Shown one piece after another: positions 27,684 through 37,461 of a DNA stretch of 64,000 nucleotides. The stretch's first letter is position 1; every line of letters begins with the position of its first letter. Origin of the DNA: Thalassolituus oleivorans MIL-1 (GTDB lineage: Bacteria > Pseudomonadota > Gammaproteobacteria > Pseudomonadales > Oceanobacteraceae); the NCBI RefSeq assembly GCF_000355675.1, contig NC_020888.1, positions 2,835,501-2,899,500 of the forward strand, given 5' to 3'. Both the position numbers and the translations under genes were made by a program. The notes under the pieces were generated by a model. It was not told the DNA's origin. It ran no database searches and worked only from the letters and a program-made list of their open reading frames with translations.

Positions 27684-29018
27684 TTACGCCAATGCCCGCT
27701 CAACCACTTCTGCTAATTCTTGGGCTAACAATTGAGTTACCACAGGATCTTCACCTTCAACCATAACCCGCACCAAAGGCTCAGTACCCGAAGGGCGCAA
27801 TAATACGCGCCCGCGATTGGCCAACTTTTTTTCCGTTGCGGCAATCGCTGCTTGAATCGTTGCGTCGCTCATCACATCGATATTACGACTACGATGAACG
27901 TTAATCATAGTTTGTGGCATTTTACTCATGCGCTTTTGCCACTCGTGCAAACCAACACCGGTATCACGTAATGCCAGCAACACCTGCAATGCTGAAACAA
28001 TACCATCACCCGTACTGTTCGAATCCAAGCACAATAAGTGACCGGATGATTCGCCGCCATAACGCCAACCATTTTCTGCTAGCATTTGCATGACGTAACG
28101 ATCGCCGACTTTGGCACGCAAGAACTCAACACCTTGCTCTTTTAGAGCTAATTCAAGACCTAGGTTACTCATTTGCGTACCAACAACGCCGCCTTTTAAA
28201 CGACCTTGCTCTTGAGCATGAGTAGCGACAATAAACAGCAATTGATCGCCATCAACTAACTCACCCAAATGATCGACCATCATAACGCGATCGCCATCGC
28301 CATCGAAGGCAATACCAAGGTCGGCTTTTTCTTCCAATACCTTAGCGCGCAATCCTTCTGGCGACGTTGAACCGACACCATCGTTGATATTCATACCATT
28401 GGGCTGATTACCAATCGTGATAACCGTAGCCCCTAATTCAGAGAATACCGCCGGTGCAATTTGATAAGTAGCACCATGGCTGCAATCCAGCACCACGCGT
28501 AGGCCGCGTAAATTCAAGGAGTTCACTGTGCCTTTGCAAAATTCGATATATCGACCCGCCGCATCATTAATGCGCACCGCTTTACCTAACCGATCTGATT
28601 CCACACAATCCATCGGCAAATCAAGGTAGGACTCAATCTGTAATTCAGTTTCGTCTGGTAATTTAGTGCCGTCACCCGAAAAAAACTTAATACCATTATC
28701 GTAATAAGGATTGTGCGAGGCACTGATCACAATGCCGGCTTGCGCACGGAAAGTCCGGGTTAAATAGGCAATACCTGGCGTTGGAATAGGCCCCAATAAA
28801 CCGACATCAACGCCAGCCGCCGAAAGCCCTGCTTCTAAAGCAGACTCAAACATATAGCCGGAAATTCGCGTATCTTTACCGATTAAAATGCGGCTTTTGC
28901 CTTGCTGCGCAAACACCTTACCCGCAGCCCATCCCAGATGCATAATAAATTGCGGAGTAATCGGCGCAACGCCCACTCGACCGCGCACGCCATCGGTACC
29001 AAAATACTTTCTACTCAT
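27684..29018 (-). CDS. glmM: Phosphoglucosamine mutase
   Basis: 444 residues. FGTDGVRG at the start, phosphoserine loop [19 protein letters not shown] (active Ser near residue 101), metal loop DGDGDRV and C-terminal [12 protein letters not shown]. Converts glucosamine 6-phosphate to 1-phosphate for peptidoglycan and LPS precursors. Its start overlaps folP by 8 bases. Confidence 0.98.
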   Translation of the reverse strand: MSRKYFGTDGVRGRVGVAPITPQFIMHLGWAAGKVFAQQGKSRILIGKDTRISGYMFESALEAGLSAAGVDVGLLGPIPTPGIAYLTRTFRAQAGIVISASHNPYYDNGIKFFSGDGTKLPDETELQIESYLDLPMDCVESDRLGKAVRINDAAGRYIEFCKGTVNSLNLRGLRVVLDCSHGATYQIAPAVFSELGATVITIGNQPNGMNINDGVGSTSPEGLRAKVLEEKADLGIAFDGDGDRVMMVDHLGELVDGDQLLFIVATHAQEQGRLKGGVVGTQMSNLGLELALKEQGVEFLRAKVGDRYVMQMLAENGWRYGGESSGHLLCLDSNSTGDGIVSALQVLLALRDTGVGLHEWQKRMSKMPQTMINVHRSRNIDVMSDATIQAAIAATEKKLANRGRVLLRPSGTEPLVRVMVEGEDPVVTQLLAQELAEVVERALA

Positions 29019-29853
29019 TGCCCTCTCCTAGAGTGGCTTGCAATACACTGACAGCATCGGCTGTCGCTTTTACGTTGTGCACACGAATAATCCGCGCACC
29101 TTTTAATACACACAACAACGCTGCTGCTGCACTACCAACATCCCGATCTTCCGGACTAGAATGTCCACCAATAGCTGCAGCAATCATGCGCTTGCGCGAC
29201 AATCCAGTAAGCAGGGGATAACCAAGCGCTGTAATCTTTTCTAATTGATTAAGCAGCTGGTAATTATGCTCATAGGTCTTAGCAAAGCCAAAACCGGGAT
29301 CTATTAAAATACGATCCTTACTCATCCCAGCCTGCTCACATTCATCAGCGCGTTGCTGCAAAAAATCAGCAACATCACTCACTACGTCATCGTAATGGGG
29401 ATTATTTTGCATATTCGTTGGCTCGCCCACCATATGCATTAAACACACAGGTAAACGACTAGCGACAGCCGCTGCTAAGGCCCCCTCACGACGCAAAGAA
29501 CGCACATCATTAATGATATGCGCGCCCGCTGCTGCGCTTTCACGCATCACGGCGGCGCTACTGGTATCAACAGATATGGCAACATCAAATTCACGAGCAA
29601 TCGCTTCAATCACAGGGATTACGCGCTGCAATTCCTCCGCCGTCGCAACCGGCTCGGCTCCCGGACGAGTGGATTCGCCACCGACATCGATAATCGCCGC
29701 ACCATCAGCGATCATTTGCTCAACATGTCGTAACGCTTGCTCAGGGCGAACAAACAAACCACCATCAGAAAACGAATCTGGGGTGACATTTAATATCCCC
29801 ATAATTCTAGGCTCTGATAAATCCAGCTGCCGCTGACCACACTGTAAACGCAA
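29011..29853 (-). CDS. folP: Dihydropteroate synthase
   Basis: 280 residues. [45 protein letters not shown] and GLSRKRM are the full set of DHPS signatures for pterin-pyrophosphate and p-aminobenzoate condensation. Overlaps glmM, so it is co-translated. The gap to ftsH holds a terminator, so it must have its own promoter. Confidence 0.98.
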   Translation of the reverse strand: MRLQCGQRQLDLSEPRIMGILNVTPDSFSDGGLFVRPEQALRHVEQMIADGAAIIDVGGESTRPGAEPVATAEELQRVIPVIEAIAREFDVAISVDTSSAAVMRESAAAGAHIINDVRSLRREGALAAAVASRLPVCLMHMVGEPTNMQNNPHYDDVVSDVADFLQQRADECEQAGMSKDRILIDPGFGFAKTYEHNYQLLNQLEKITALGYPLLTGLSRKRMIAAAIGGHSSPEDRDVGSAAAALLCVLKGARIIRVHNVKATADAVSVLQATLGEGNE

Positions 29854-29929
29854 TGTTTCGTCCTTCTTGATTTAGCTAACTCGAATACTTTCTCGAATAC
29901 TTTCGGTAATTCATGCATTTCTAGCCAAC

Positions 29930-29956
29930 AAAAAAGGCGGCTTAAAAGCCGCCTTC
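29930..29956 (-). terminator. ftsH terminator
   Basis: GGCGGCT / AGCCGCC stem and a six-base U-tract on the minus strand, 17 bases after the ftsH stop. Confidence 0.88.
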
Positions 29957-29972
29957 TTCAGCCAACCAATGC

Positions 29973-31895
29973 TTAGCTTTGCTCACTCGCCGGATCACCG
30001 ACCGAGTCGTCATCATCTTTGGCCATATCACGGCTCGCTTCCGCAGGAGCAGATGGACCTGAGCCCGTATCTGTCCACGACTTAGGTGGGCGCGGTTTGC
30101 GACCTTCCATAATGTCGTCGATCTGATCGGCATCAATGGTTTCATATTCCATCAGTGCATCTTTCATCATTTCAAGCTTCTCGCGATTTTCTTCAAGAAT
30201 CTTAACCGAGCGCTGATAGCAAGTATCAAGTAGGTGTCTGACTTCTGCATCAATCACTCGCGCAGTTTCGTCAGATAGATGAGACATCTGACCGCCACCA
30301 GCACTACCCAAATAACTATTTTGCTCGTCTTCGCTATACAGCTGAGCACCTAATTTATCGGACAGGCCCCACTTAGTGACGTAGTTACGAGCGTATTTGG
30401 TTGCGCGTTCAATATCGTTAGAAGCGCCGGTAGTAACACCGTCTTTACCTAACGTCATCTCTTCGGCGATACGACCACCGTACAGAGAACAAATATTGCT
30501 TTCGATACCGCGCTTGCTGATTGAGTGACGATCTTCTTCTGGTAAGAACATAGTTACACCAAGGGCGCGGCCACGAGGAATAATCGACACTTTATAAACC
30601 GGATCATGCTCAGGCACGATACGACCAACAATGGCATGACCTGCTTCGTGGTACGCCGTGTTGGTTTTCTCTTTTTCTGACATGACCATGGTTTTGCGCT
30701 CGGCACCCATGAGGATCTTATCTTTCGCTTGTTCAAATTCTTCCATACCAACGGTATTGCGATTCGCACGCGCAGCAAACAAAGAGGCTTCGTTAACTAA
30801 GTTGGCAAGGTCAGCACCAGAGAAACCCGGCGTACCGCGAGCCAACACAGACGCATTAACATCATCACCAATCGGTACTTTGCGCATGTGTACTTTGAGG
30901 ATTTGCTCACGACCACGAATATCGGGTAAACCCACAACGACCTGACGGTCGAAACGTCCTGGACGTAATAGCGCAGGATCAAGAACATCTGGACGGTTAG
31001 TCGCGGCGATAACAATAATGCCGTCGTTCACTTCAAAGCCATCCATCTCAACCAATAATTGGTTCAGAGTTTGTTCGCGCTCGTCGTTACCACCACCCAT
31101 GCCCACACCACGAGAACGGCCTACGGCATCAATTTCGTCGATAAAGATAATGCAAGGTGCTTGCTTCTTCGCTTGCTCAAACATGTCGCGCACACGAGAT
31201 GCACCGACACCAACGAACATCTCTACGAAATCTGAACCAGAGATGGAGAAGAAAGGAACACGTGCTTCACCAGCAATCGCTTTCGCCAACAGTGTTTTAC
31301 CGGTACCCGGTTGTCCCGCCATTAATACGCCACGGGGAATTCGACCACCCAAACGCTGGTACTTGCCCGGATCACGTAAAAATTCGACCAACTCTTTTAC
31401 ATCTTCTTTGGCTTCATCACAGCCAGCTACATCATCAAATGTCGTTTTGATTTGATCTTCGCTCAGCAACTTAGCCTTGCTCTTACCAAATGCCATTGGG
31501 CCGCCACGCCCAGAACCACCACCTTGCATTTGACGCATGAAGATCATGAACACGGCGATGATGATCAGAATCGGCAAGGACGCTAATAATAGTTGCGACA
31601 AGAAACCTTGTTTCTCAGGCTTTTCGCCTACCACATCGACATTATTTGCCAACAAGGTATCCATCAATTTGTCATCAAAGGCTGGTAAAACGGTCTCAAA
31701 ACGCTGATCCGTTGATTTTTGTTTACCTGTGATGGACTGACCAGAAATGGTGACAGATTGAACCTGACCATTTTGGACGGCTTTCATGAAATCAGAATAC
31801 GACAGCTCGGTTCCGCGAGTCGTTGGGTTAAAGCTTTGAAATACCATCATCAAGACGGCAGCTATAACTACCCACAATATGAAATTCTTTGCCAT
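29973..31895 (-). CDS. ftsH: ATP-dependent zinc metalloprotease FtsH
   Basis: 640 residues from [18 protein letters not shown]; the open frame up to 31964 adds an unlikely polar leader in front of the first membrane helix. Two N-terminal TM helices flank a periplasmic domain, followed by AAA+ (Walker A GQPGTGKT, Walker [13 protein letters not shown], second region of homology) and the zinc protease site HEAGH near residue 415. Membrane quality control; in E. coli it controls LpxC and sigma-32. Downstream of rlmE as usual. Confidence 0.98.
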   Translation of the reverse strand: MAKNFILWVVIAAVLMMVFQSFNPTTRGTELSYSDFMKAVQNGQVQSVTISGQSITGKQKSTDQRFETVLPAFDDKLMDTLLANNVDVVGEKPEKQGFLSQLLLASLPILIIIAVFMIFMRQMQGGGSGRGGPMAFGKSKAKLLSEDQIKTTFDDVAGCDEAKEDVKELVEFLRDPGKYQRLGGRIPRGVLMAGQPGTGKTLLAKAIAGEARVPFFSISGSDFVEMFVGVGASRVRDMFEQAKKQAPCIIFIDEIDAVGRSRGVGMGGGNDEREQTLNQLLVEMDGFEVNDGIIVIAATNRPDVLDPALLRPGRFDRQVVVGLPDIRGREQILKVHMRKVPIGDDVNASVLARGTPGFSGADLANLVNEASLFAARANRNTVGMEEFEQAKDKILMGAERKTMVMSEKEKTNTAYHEAGHAIVGRIVPEHDPVYKVSIIPRGRALGVTMFLPEEDRHSISKRGIESNICSLYGGRIAEEMTLGKDGVTTGASNDIERATKYARNYVTKWGLSDKLGAQLYSEDEQNSYLGSAGGGQMSHLSDETARVIDAEVRHLLDTCYQRSVKILEENREKLEMMKDALMEYETIDADQIDDIMEGRKPRPPKSWTDTGSGPSAPAEASRDMAKDDDDSVGDPASEQS

Positions 31896-31967
31896 GCGCG
31901 GCACCACCTCTTTAGTCTGGCTGGAACGTCCCAGCCGATTTATTGCCCTTAGCTTAGCAAGCATTCG

Positions 31968-32588
31968 CTAAGGACGGAAACCTTTACCCACAATGTACAC
32001 CTCACGCGAACGTGGGCGCGATGCTTTTGGTTTACGAATCAACACTTTTGTAAAAGAAGAGCGAACATCCGTAAGGTATTCATCAAAACCCTCACCTTGA
32101 AACACTTTGGCAACAAAAGTGCCATTGGGTTTCAAAACCTGACGCGCCATATCAAGCGCAAGCTCTACTAAATACATAGCGCCTGGTTGGTCAATGGAGG
32201 CCATACCACTCATATTGGGTGCCATATCGGAAATTACAAGGTCCACTGGACGGTCATTAATCGCCGTTAATAACTCATCAAAAACCTCATCCGTGGTGAA
32301 ATCGCCCTGAATAAAGGTTACATCAGCGATAGCATCCATCGGTAGGATATCGGATGCGATCACCAACCCTTTATCACCAAGGCGTTGTGCAACTACCTGC
32401 GACCAACCGCCAGGAGCCGACCCTAGGTCAATTACGGTCATCCCAGAACGCAACAACTGATCGCGTTCGTCTAATTCTATTAACTTATAACTGGCACGCG
32501 TGCGGTAACCATCTTGCTGAGCTTTTTGCACATAAATGTCGTCTATATGCTCTTTTAGCCAGTCTGCACTCGTTTTTGATCGCGCCAT
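31968..32588 (-). CDS. rlmE: 23S rRNA 2'-O-methyltransferase (U2552)
   Basis: 207 residues from [11 protein letters not shown]; the 60-base extension to 32648 contains no family residues. SAM-binding [40 protein letters not shown] and [15 protein letters not shown] define the K-D-K-E tetrad family of FtsJ/RrmJ. Heat-shock inducible in E. coli. Divergent from yhbY. Confidence 0.97.
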   Translation of the reverse strand: MARSKTSADWLKEHIDDIYVQKAQQDGYRTRASYKLIELDERDQLLRSGMTVIDLGSAPGGWSQVVAQRLGDKGLVIASDILPMDAIADVTFIQGDFTTDEVFDELLTAINDRPVDLVISDMAPNMSGMASIDQPGAMYLVELALDMARQVLKPNGTFVAKVFQGEGFDEYLTDVRSSFTKVLIRKPKASRPRSREVYIVGKGFRP

Positions 32589-32686
32589 AGCGGTGTTTGC
32601 TCCAGGGTCAGGTATACTATCGGGCCGTAGCGGCCCCGACGTCGCCACAGGATTCTAACACCGAACCACATAGCGACCGAATCGAT

Positions 32687-32992
32687 ATGGCTATAAGCAA
32701 CGAACAACGTAAAGCATACCGGGCCATTGGCCACCAGTTAAACCCGATTGTGACCATCGCCAGTAATGGTCTGACGGAAGGTGTCATCGAGGAACTTAAT
32801 CGTGCTCTAGACGACCACGAACTGATTAAAATCAAAGTTTCTGTCGGTGACCGTGAATTAAAGAAAGAAGTTATTGCCGAAGTACTGAAAATCTCGAAAG
32901 CAGAATTGGTACAACAAATTGGTAATACGGCACTATTAATACGCCGTAATCCAAAGGCAAAGCCGAATCTTTCGAATCTAAAACGCTTATAA
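32687..32992 (+). CDS. yhbY: Ribosome assembly RNA-binding protein YhbY (CRM domain)
   Basis: 101 residues from MAISNEQRKAYRAIGH; an upstream in-frame ATG at 32597 is in the rlmE promoter and unlikely. KAYRAIGHQLNPIVTI, GLTEGVIEELNRALDDHELIK and the GNTALLIRR end are the CRS1/YhbY fold. Binds pre-50S particles. Conserved next to rlmE. Confidence 0.95.
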   Translation: MAISNEQRKAYRAIGHQLNPIVTIASNGLTEGVIEELNRALDDHELIKIKVSVGDRELKKEVIAEVLKISKAELVQQIGNTALLIRRNPKAKPNLSNLKRL

Positions 32993-33064
32993 AATTTTGC
33001 TGTTACAATTGTCAGCATTAACGAGGTGAGCGCTGGCGCGGCGCATCCCTCATTTTAGGACAAC

Positions 33065-33111
33065 TTCCAGCACTGACGGCTATGAGTGTTGGAACCCCGT
33101 TCAGTTCGGGG
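33065..33111 (+). promoter_or_regulatory. Structured 5' leader of the KAS III-like gene
   Basis: Two adjacent hairpins: TTCCAGCACT / AGTGTTGGAA (10 bp, one G-U, 10-base loop) and CCCCG / CGGGG (7-base loop), 35 bases before the start codon. No U-tract. A GC-rich stretch with GAGG/CCTC complementarity (33024-33053) precedes them. I do not match it to a known riboswitch. Confidence 0.55.
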
Positions 33112-33145
33112 GATAATGCATTAAAAATAAAGGTTTCCTATCGTC

Positions 33146-34264
33146 ATGTCTCAGATTGTTATTTCCGGCTCAGGCCTATTCATTCCGCCTCACACTGTCA
33201 CCAACGATGAATTAGTTGATGCATACAATAGTTATGTACATCGTTTTAATGATGAGCACGCTGGACAAATCGAGATGGGCAAAGTAGAAGCCTTGCCAAC
33301 ATCAAGTAGCGAATTTATTGAAAAAGCGTCTGGTATCAAATCACGCTATGCCATGCATAAAGAAGGCATGCTAGATCCAACCGTGATGCATCCACGCTTT
33401 AAACCAAGCTACGAAGGCGATGAGCCAGAATGTGTGACCATGGGTATTGCAGCAGCGAAAGAAGCGATGGCACAAGCGGGTAAAACTGCAGCCGACATCG
33501 ATATGCTGATTGTGGCGACAACCAATCACCAGCGCGCTTATCCTTCAATTGCCGTTGAAATTCAAGAAAAGCTGGGGATTAAAGGCTTTGCTTACGACAT
33601 GGGCATTGCATGCTCCTCAGCAACCTTTGGTTTAATCTCGGCTTACGCTTCTGTAAAAGCAGGGTTAGCAAAGTGCGCCATCGTAGTGAACCCCGAATTC
33701 ACCACACCGCAAGTCAATCTAAAGTCGCGCGATAGCCACTTTATTTTCGGCGATGTTGCTACAGCTGTGATTATTGAGCCGGAAGAAACCTGCACTTCTG
33801 ATAGCGCTTTCCGTATTTTGAATACTAAGCAATTTACTCAGTTTTCAGACAATATTCGTTGCGACGGTAACTACACTGACCATTGCTTCGATAATTTGCC
33901 TGAAGATCGTGCGTTTTTCAGCCAGCAAGGCAAACGTGTATTTAAAGAATTATTACCTCTAGTCACTAACTTTATTTCTGAGCAATTAGCTGAGAATCAC
34001 TTAGAAGCTAGTCAACTCAAACGCATGTGGTTGCATCAAGCCAACCTAACAATGAACATGTTTGCAGCTAAGAAACTATTGGGACGCATGCCCGAGCCAG
34101 AAGAAACACCAATCGTACTAGACGAATTTGCTAATACAGCCTCGTCAGGTTCTGTGATTGCTTTCCATCGCAATAAAGCCGATATCCAAAAAGGCGAGAA
34201 AGGTTTGATCTGCTCATTCGGTGCTGGTTATTCCATCGGTAGTTTACTGGTAGAGAAAGTTTGA
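33146..34264 (+). CDS. Beta-ketoacyl-ACP synthase III-like protein
   Basis: 372 residues, about 55 longer than housekeeping FabH. Thiolase-fold triad: Cys in DMGIACSSATFGL (about residue 156), His in MWLHQANLTMN (about 300) and Asn in EFANTASSGS. ITSGIKSRYAMHKEG-type acceptor loop residues are replaced by a long insertion (residues 35-90, with EALPTSSSEFIEKASG). Enzymes of this length use acyl-CoA primers such as medium-chain acyl-CoA rather than acetyl-CoA. Followed by a terminator, so it is a single-gene unit with a structured leader, near a thioesterase and a desaturase. Likely role in membrane lipid or fatty-acid salvage; substrate unknown. Confidence 0.87.
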   Translation: MSQIVISGSGLFIPPHTVTNDELVDAYNSYVHRFNDEHAGQIEMGKVEALPTSSSEFIEKASGIKSRYAMHKEGMLDPTVMHPRFKPSYEGDEPECVTMGIAAAKEAMAQAGKTAADIDMLIVATTNHQRAYPSIAVEIQEKLGIKGFAYDMGIACSSATFGLISAYASVKAGLAKCAIVVNPEFTTPQVNLKSRDSHFIFGDVATAVIIEPEETCTSDSAFRILNTKQFTQFSDNIRCDGNYTDHCFDNLPEDRAFFSQQGKRVFKELLPLVTNFISEQLAENHLEASQLKRMWLHQANLTMNMFAAKKLLGRMPEPEETPIVLDEFANTASSGSVIAFHRNKADIQKGEKGLICSFGAGYSIGSLLVEKV

Positions 34265-34279
34265 CCAACGAATAGATCA

Positions 34280-34304
34280 ATGCCCCGTTTTCGGGGCATT
34301 TTTC
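34280..34304 (+). terminator. Terminator after the KAS III-like gene
   Basis: ATGCCCCG / CGGGGCAT stem and TTTTT tract, 16 bases after the stop. Confidence 0.9.
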
Positions 34305-34395
34305 GAGGACATTCTAGACATAAGCAAAATAAACCTTTCAACCTGCTAAAAATTTGTCAAAATCCGCGCTCTTAATCACCTCAGGAGATGTCGCT

Positions 34396-34914
34396 GTGGG
34401 GCAAATTATCCAAACTGAAATGACCGAACTGGTCACACCTGGTATGGCCAACTTTTCTGGCAATATGCATGGTGGCGAATTACTTAAGCTCCTCGATAAA
34501 GTTGCCTATACCTGCGCAATGCGTTTCAGCGGTCAATACGCTGTAACTCTGTCGGTCGATAACGTTCTATTCAAACAACCAATTCACATCGGTGAGATGA
34601 TCACCTGCCTTGCGACCATCAACTATACCGGTCGTACTTCGATGGAAATTGGTATTAAAGTGATTGCAGAAGACATTCGCCGGAAAACAGTAAAGCATAC
34701 GCATACCTGCTATTTCACTATGGTGGCGATGGACGAGAACAACCAGCCAACGCCGGTGCCCGAATTAGAACTTAAAGACGAAACTCAAATTCGCCGTTAC
34801 AACAAAGCGGTGAAACGTCGCCAAGCACGTCAGCGTTTACAAGAAATGATGAAAGCCATTGAGCGCGACGATGATCCAGACTTAAATGATCTACCGACGG
34901 TACGCTGCCCTTAA
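34396..34914 (+). CDS. Acyl-CoA thioesterase, hotdog fold (YciA/ACOT type)
   Basis: 172 residues from GTG 34396, chosen because AGGAG at 34383-34387 is spaced 8 bases before it; the in-frame TTG at 34354 has no ribosome site. Motifs are MANFSGNMHGGELLKLLDKVAY (the active-site Asn/His/Gly and Asp) and TLSVDNVLFKQPIHIGE, which define the acyl-CoA hydrolase hotdog family. The C-terminus is a charged helix (RRQARQRLQEMMK). It hydrolyses acyl-CoA to free acid, probably balancing the CoA pool. Convergent with the PaaX-like gene. Confidence 0.9.
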   Translation: MGQIIQTEMTELVTPGMANFSGNMHGGELLKLLDKVAYTCAMRFSGQYAVTLSVDNVLFKQPIHIGEMITCLATINYTGRTSMEIGIKVIAEDIRRKTVKHTHTCYFTMVAMDENNQPTPVPELELKDETQIRRYNKAVKRRQARQRLQEMMKAIERDDDPDLNDLPTVRCP

Positions 34915-34928
34915 AACAACCTAAGAGG

Positions 34929-35732
34929 CTAGTCGTTACCAACTGTCGCGATAAGTTCCGACCAAATAGCTCGGCCAACGGCGTTAAATTGAATCATGGT
35001 TTCGACCATATTTTGGCGACTAGCACTATTGATCATCTCCCCCGGTAGTCGGGGGTCATAAGCAATTTCATGCAATACTTTATCACCGATTAAAAATGAC
35101 TCTCGCGCTGCATCCTGCAGACTTTTCGACGCATAATCGGTAAGCCACAACTGCATTTCTGCGGTGAGTTCTAGATACTTATCATTCAGCTGCTGTAACG
35201 GCCAAAGCGCCAAATCACTCGGCAGCTGCTCACACTGAAGTTCTGATGCACGAAATAAACAAGCTTGGGGTTCCAGCCCTAGCTCAACGAGATTCTGCTT
35301 CAATATCGCGATATCAATCTTAAGATTATCTGGTCGAATCAATAATCCCTGCTCGAATTCGCGAAAGCCCCAAAGCGTAGTTGCGCGCTCACGCTTGCGT
35401 AGTTGCTTGCGGTCACGCCGCCCAAGATTGGCCACATAAATTGCTAACCAACTACCATCCCATTGTTTGAGGCTTTGCTCTAACGCATGCCATCGCTTCT
35501 GCTGATCCGCAAAAACCTGCGCCTCTTGACCAAAGATATAGCCACCTTGGTCACTCAAAATAAGTAAGCCCTGAGCCACCAAGCGATTTAGGGTCACTCG
35601 AATATTATTCGCTTCTAACTCGAACAAGGCACCCATGCGCACAAGAGTAGGCGCTGAAATAGGCTGATCAGCTGCTTTAACAAGATTGAGAATGAGTTTT
35701 TTAGCGGAATGAGGCTGTGCTCGAACAGACAT
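34929..35732 (-). CDS. PaaX-family transcriptional regulator
   Basis: 267 residues. N-terminal winged helix (LVRMGALFELEANNIRVTLN, RLVAQGLLILSDQGGY), central domain with WDGSWLAIYVANLGRRDRKQL and the C-terminal PaaX_C-like four-helix end. PaaX represses phenylacetate degradation and senses phenylacetyl-CoA; no paa genes are here. It lies divergent from the fatty acid desaturase, with 120 bp between, so I infer that it controls lipid genes in response to an acyl-CoA. Confidence 0.85.
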   Translation of the reverse strand: MSVRAQPHSAKKLILNLVKAADQPISAPTLVRMGALFELEANNIRVTLNRLVAQGLLILSDQGGYIFGQEAQVFADQQKRWHALEQSLKQWDGSWLAIYVANLGRRDRKQLRKRERATTLWGFREFEQGLLIRPDNLKIDIAILKQNLVELGLEPQACLFRASELQCEQLPSDLALWPLQQLNDKYLELTAEMQLWLTDYASKSLQDAARESFLIGDKVLHEIAYDPRLPGEMINSASRQNMVETMIQFNAVGRAIWSELIATVGND

Positions 35733-35797
35733 AGAATCGGCCTAATTAAGATACTCACATGTTACCACAATGACTCAAACCCTTATCATTACAGAAT

Positions 35798-35826
35798 TTG
35801 ACACATTGTTTTATTGAGTGTAATTT
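35798..35826 (+). promoter_or_regulatory. Sigma-70 promoter of the desaturase gene
   Basis: TTGACA, 17-base spacer, TAATTT; the desaturase ATG is 27 bases downstream. A loose inverted pattern (TTGACAC / GAGTGTAA) overlays it and is a possible operator for the divergent PaaX-like protein. Confidence 0.7.
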
Positions 35827-35852
35827 AAACGGATAACACTGGAACAAATACT

Positions 35853-36872
35853 ATGACCAATACACACGACGATTTTGAAACAGGCTTAGAACGCAAGTCT
35901 GCACGCGACACCCTAACCCAACTGCTCGGACCAGAGGTGATTGCATCCCTACATCGACGTTCTGATGCTTGGGGCTGGTTTGGCATAGCAGGCTGCTGGG
36001 CCACTATCGCCTTGGCACTCTTTATGTCCGAGTTAGCTATTGATGCATTCACTTGGTGGAGCCTGCCGTTACTGATTGTCTCCATAACCTTGATTGGCGG
36101 ACGAATACTCGGGCTCGCCATTCTCAGCCATGAAGGCTCACATCGCAGTTTATTCGAAACGCAGAAGTTCAATGACTCCGTTTGTAATTGGCTATGCGCT
36201 GCTCCTATATTTCTGGATATCGCAAAATACCGCCGTCATCACGCGCTGCACCATGTACACACAGGTACAGAACTGGATGTAGACCTTCCCCTCTGTGATG
36301 GCTTTCCAACCAGTCCTGCATCCATGATGCGTAAATTTTTGCGCGATATATCAGGAATCACAGGTATCAAATCACTCATTGGCCTAGGCATGATGAATGC
36401 AGGCATCCTCAAATGGAATGTCGCAGGTACCGTGGAAAAATTGCCTAGCAATGGCCAATCAAGAGCAGATTATTTATGGACATTTGTTAAAGAGAGCCGA
36501 AGAACACTGATATTCCACAGTATATTTTTTCTCACAATGTATTTTTCAAATCTAACTGAACTGTTCTTTATATGGTGGGCTGGGTATCTATTTGCGTACC
36601 CGTTGTGCATCAGAGTTCGGTCGATCGCGGAACATGCTATGACCGAACGCAGTGGCAATATGCTAAAAAATACCCGTACGACAAAGGCAGGCATTATAGG
36701 CAGAGCTTTGTTTGCTCCCTTTAATGTGAATTTCCACATTGAGCATCATGCGCTAGTTTCTGTCCCCTACTGGCAACTGCCTAAACTGCATCGTTTATTG
36801 CGGGAAAAACAAGCGATACCTACCCCACCAACTTATTGGCAAGTTATACGCTTAGCAGCATCCAATAAATAA
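35853..36872 (+). CDS. Membrane fatty acid desaturase
   Basis: 339 residues. The three histidine boxes of di-iron desaturases are present: HEGSH (near residue 92), HHALHH (near 129) and HIEHH (near 292). Four to five hydrophobic helices surround them (WFGIAGCWATIALALFMSEL, FIWWAGYLFAYPL). The family introduces double bonds or hydroxyl groups into acyl chains, using electrons from a ferredoxin or a cytochrome b5. Regulated by the adjacent divergent PaaX-like gene, by inference. Confidence 0.93.
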   Translation: MTNTHDDFETGLERKSARDTLTQLLGPEVIASLHRRSDAWGWFGIAGCWATIALALFMSELAIDAFTWWSLPLLIVSITLIGGRILGLAILSHEGSHRSLFETQKFNDSVCNWLCAAPIFLDIAKYRRHHALHHVHTGTELDVDLPLCDGFPTSPASMMRKFLRDISGITGIKSLIGLGMMNAGILKWNVAGTVEKLPSNGQSRADYLWTFVKESRRTLIFHSIFFLTMYFSNLTELFFIWWAGYLFAYPLCIRVRSIAEHAMTERSGNMLKNTRTTKAGIIGRALFAPFNVNFHIEHHALVSVPYWQLPKLHRLLREKQAIPTPPTYWQVIRLAASNK

Positions 36873-36905
36873 ACGCTGAGTTGACAAGCAATACGTGAAA
36901 AATCC

Positions 36906-36938
36906 AATAAAAAAGCCCGCTTAGCGGGCTTTTTTATT
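36906..36938. terminator. Bidirectional terminator between the desaturase and greA
   Basis: GCCCGC / GCGGGC core with a 3-base loop inside A6/T6 arms; total stem 15 bp. Confidence 0.92.
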
Positions 36939-36952
36939 CAACACCATCAATA

Positions 36953-37429
36953 TTAGATGTGCTGCACTTCTTCGATTTCGTATTCAACGGTTCCACTAGG
37001 AATGGTCACGATGACAACATCACCTTCCTCTTTACCAATCAAGGCACGCGCAATTGGTGAAGAAATAGAAATACGATTCGCTTTAATATCTGCTTCATCT
37101 TCACCAACAATGCGATACACCACAGAGGCATCAGTCGCACAGTTAATGATAGTTACCGTAGTACCAAACAAAACCTTACCACTATGAGGAATCGATTTAA
37201 TATCAATTACTTGAGAGTTCGACAGCTTGCCTTCGATATCTTGAATACGCCCCTCGATAAAACCCTGCTGTTCACGCGCAGCATGATATTCGGCGTTTTC
37301 TTTTAAATCACCATGTTCACGAGCTTCAGCAATTGAAGCGATAACCCGCGGACGATCAATCGTCTTTAGACGTTGTAGCTCGGCACGCAATGTTGCTTCG
37401 CCTTCAACAGTCATGGGATATTTCTGCAT
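36953..37429 (-). CDS. greA: Transcription elongation factor GreA
   Basis: 158 residues. Coiled-coil N-terminus ([39 protein letters not shown]) whose acidic tip stimulates RNA polymerase transcript cleavage, and an FKBP-like C-terminus ([26 protein letters not shown]). Lies 33 bases after carB, as in Pseudomonas. Confidence 0.98.
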   Translation of the reverse strand: MQKYPMTVEGEATLRAELQRLKTIDRPRVIASIAEAREHGDLKENAEYHAAREQQGFIEGRIQDIEGKLSNSQVIDIKSIPHSGKVLFGTTVTIINCATDASVVYRIVGEDEADIKANRISISSPIARALIGKEEGDVVIVTIPSGTVEYEIEEVQHI

Positions 37430-37461
37430 TATGCTCTCCCTTTAAAATATCGCAGCAACCA

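Noticed and set aside
31018-31455. 145-codon plus-strand open frame inside ftsH
   Set aside because: Antisense to the AAA+ domain.
34929-35732. Phenylacetate catabolism regulator
   Set aside because: The PaaX fold is present but no paa genes are in the window; a lipid-related target is more likely.
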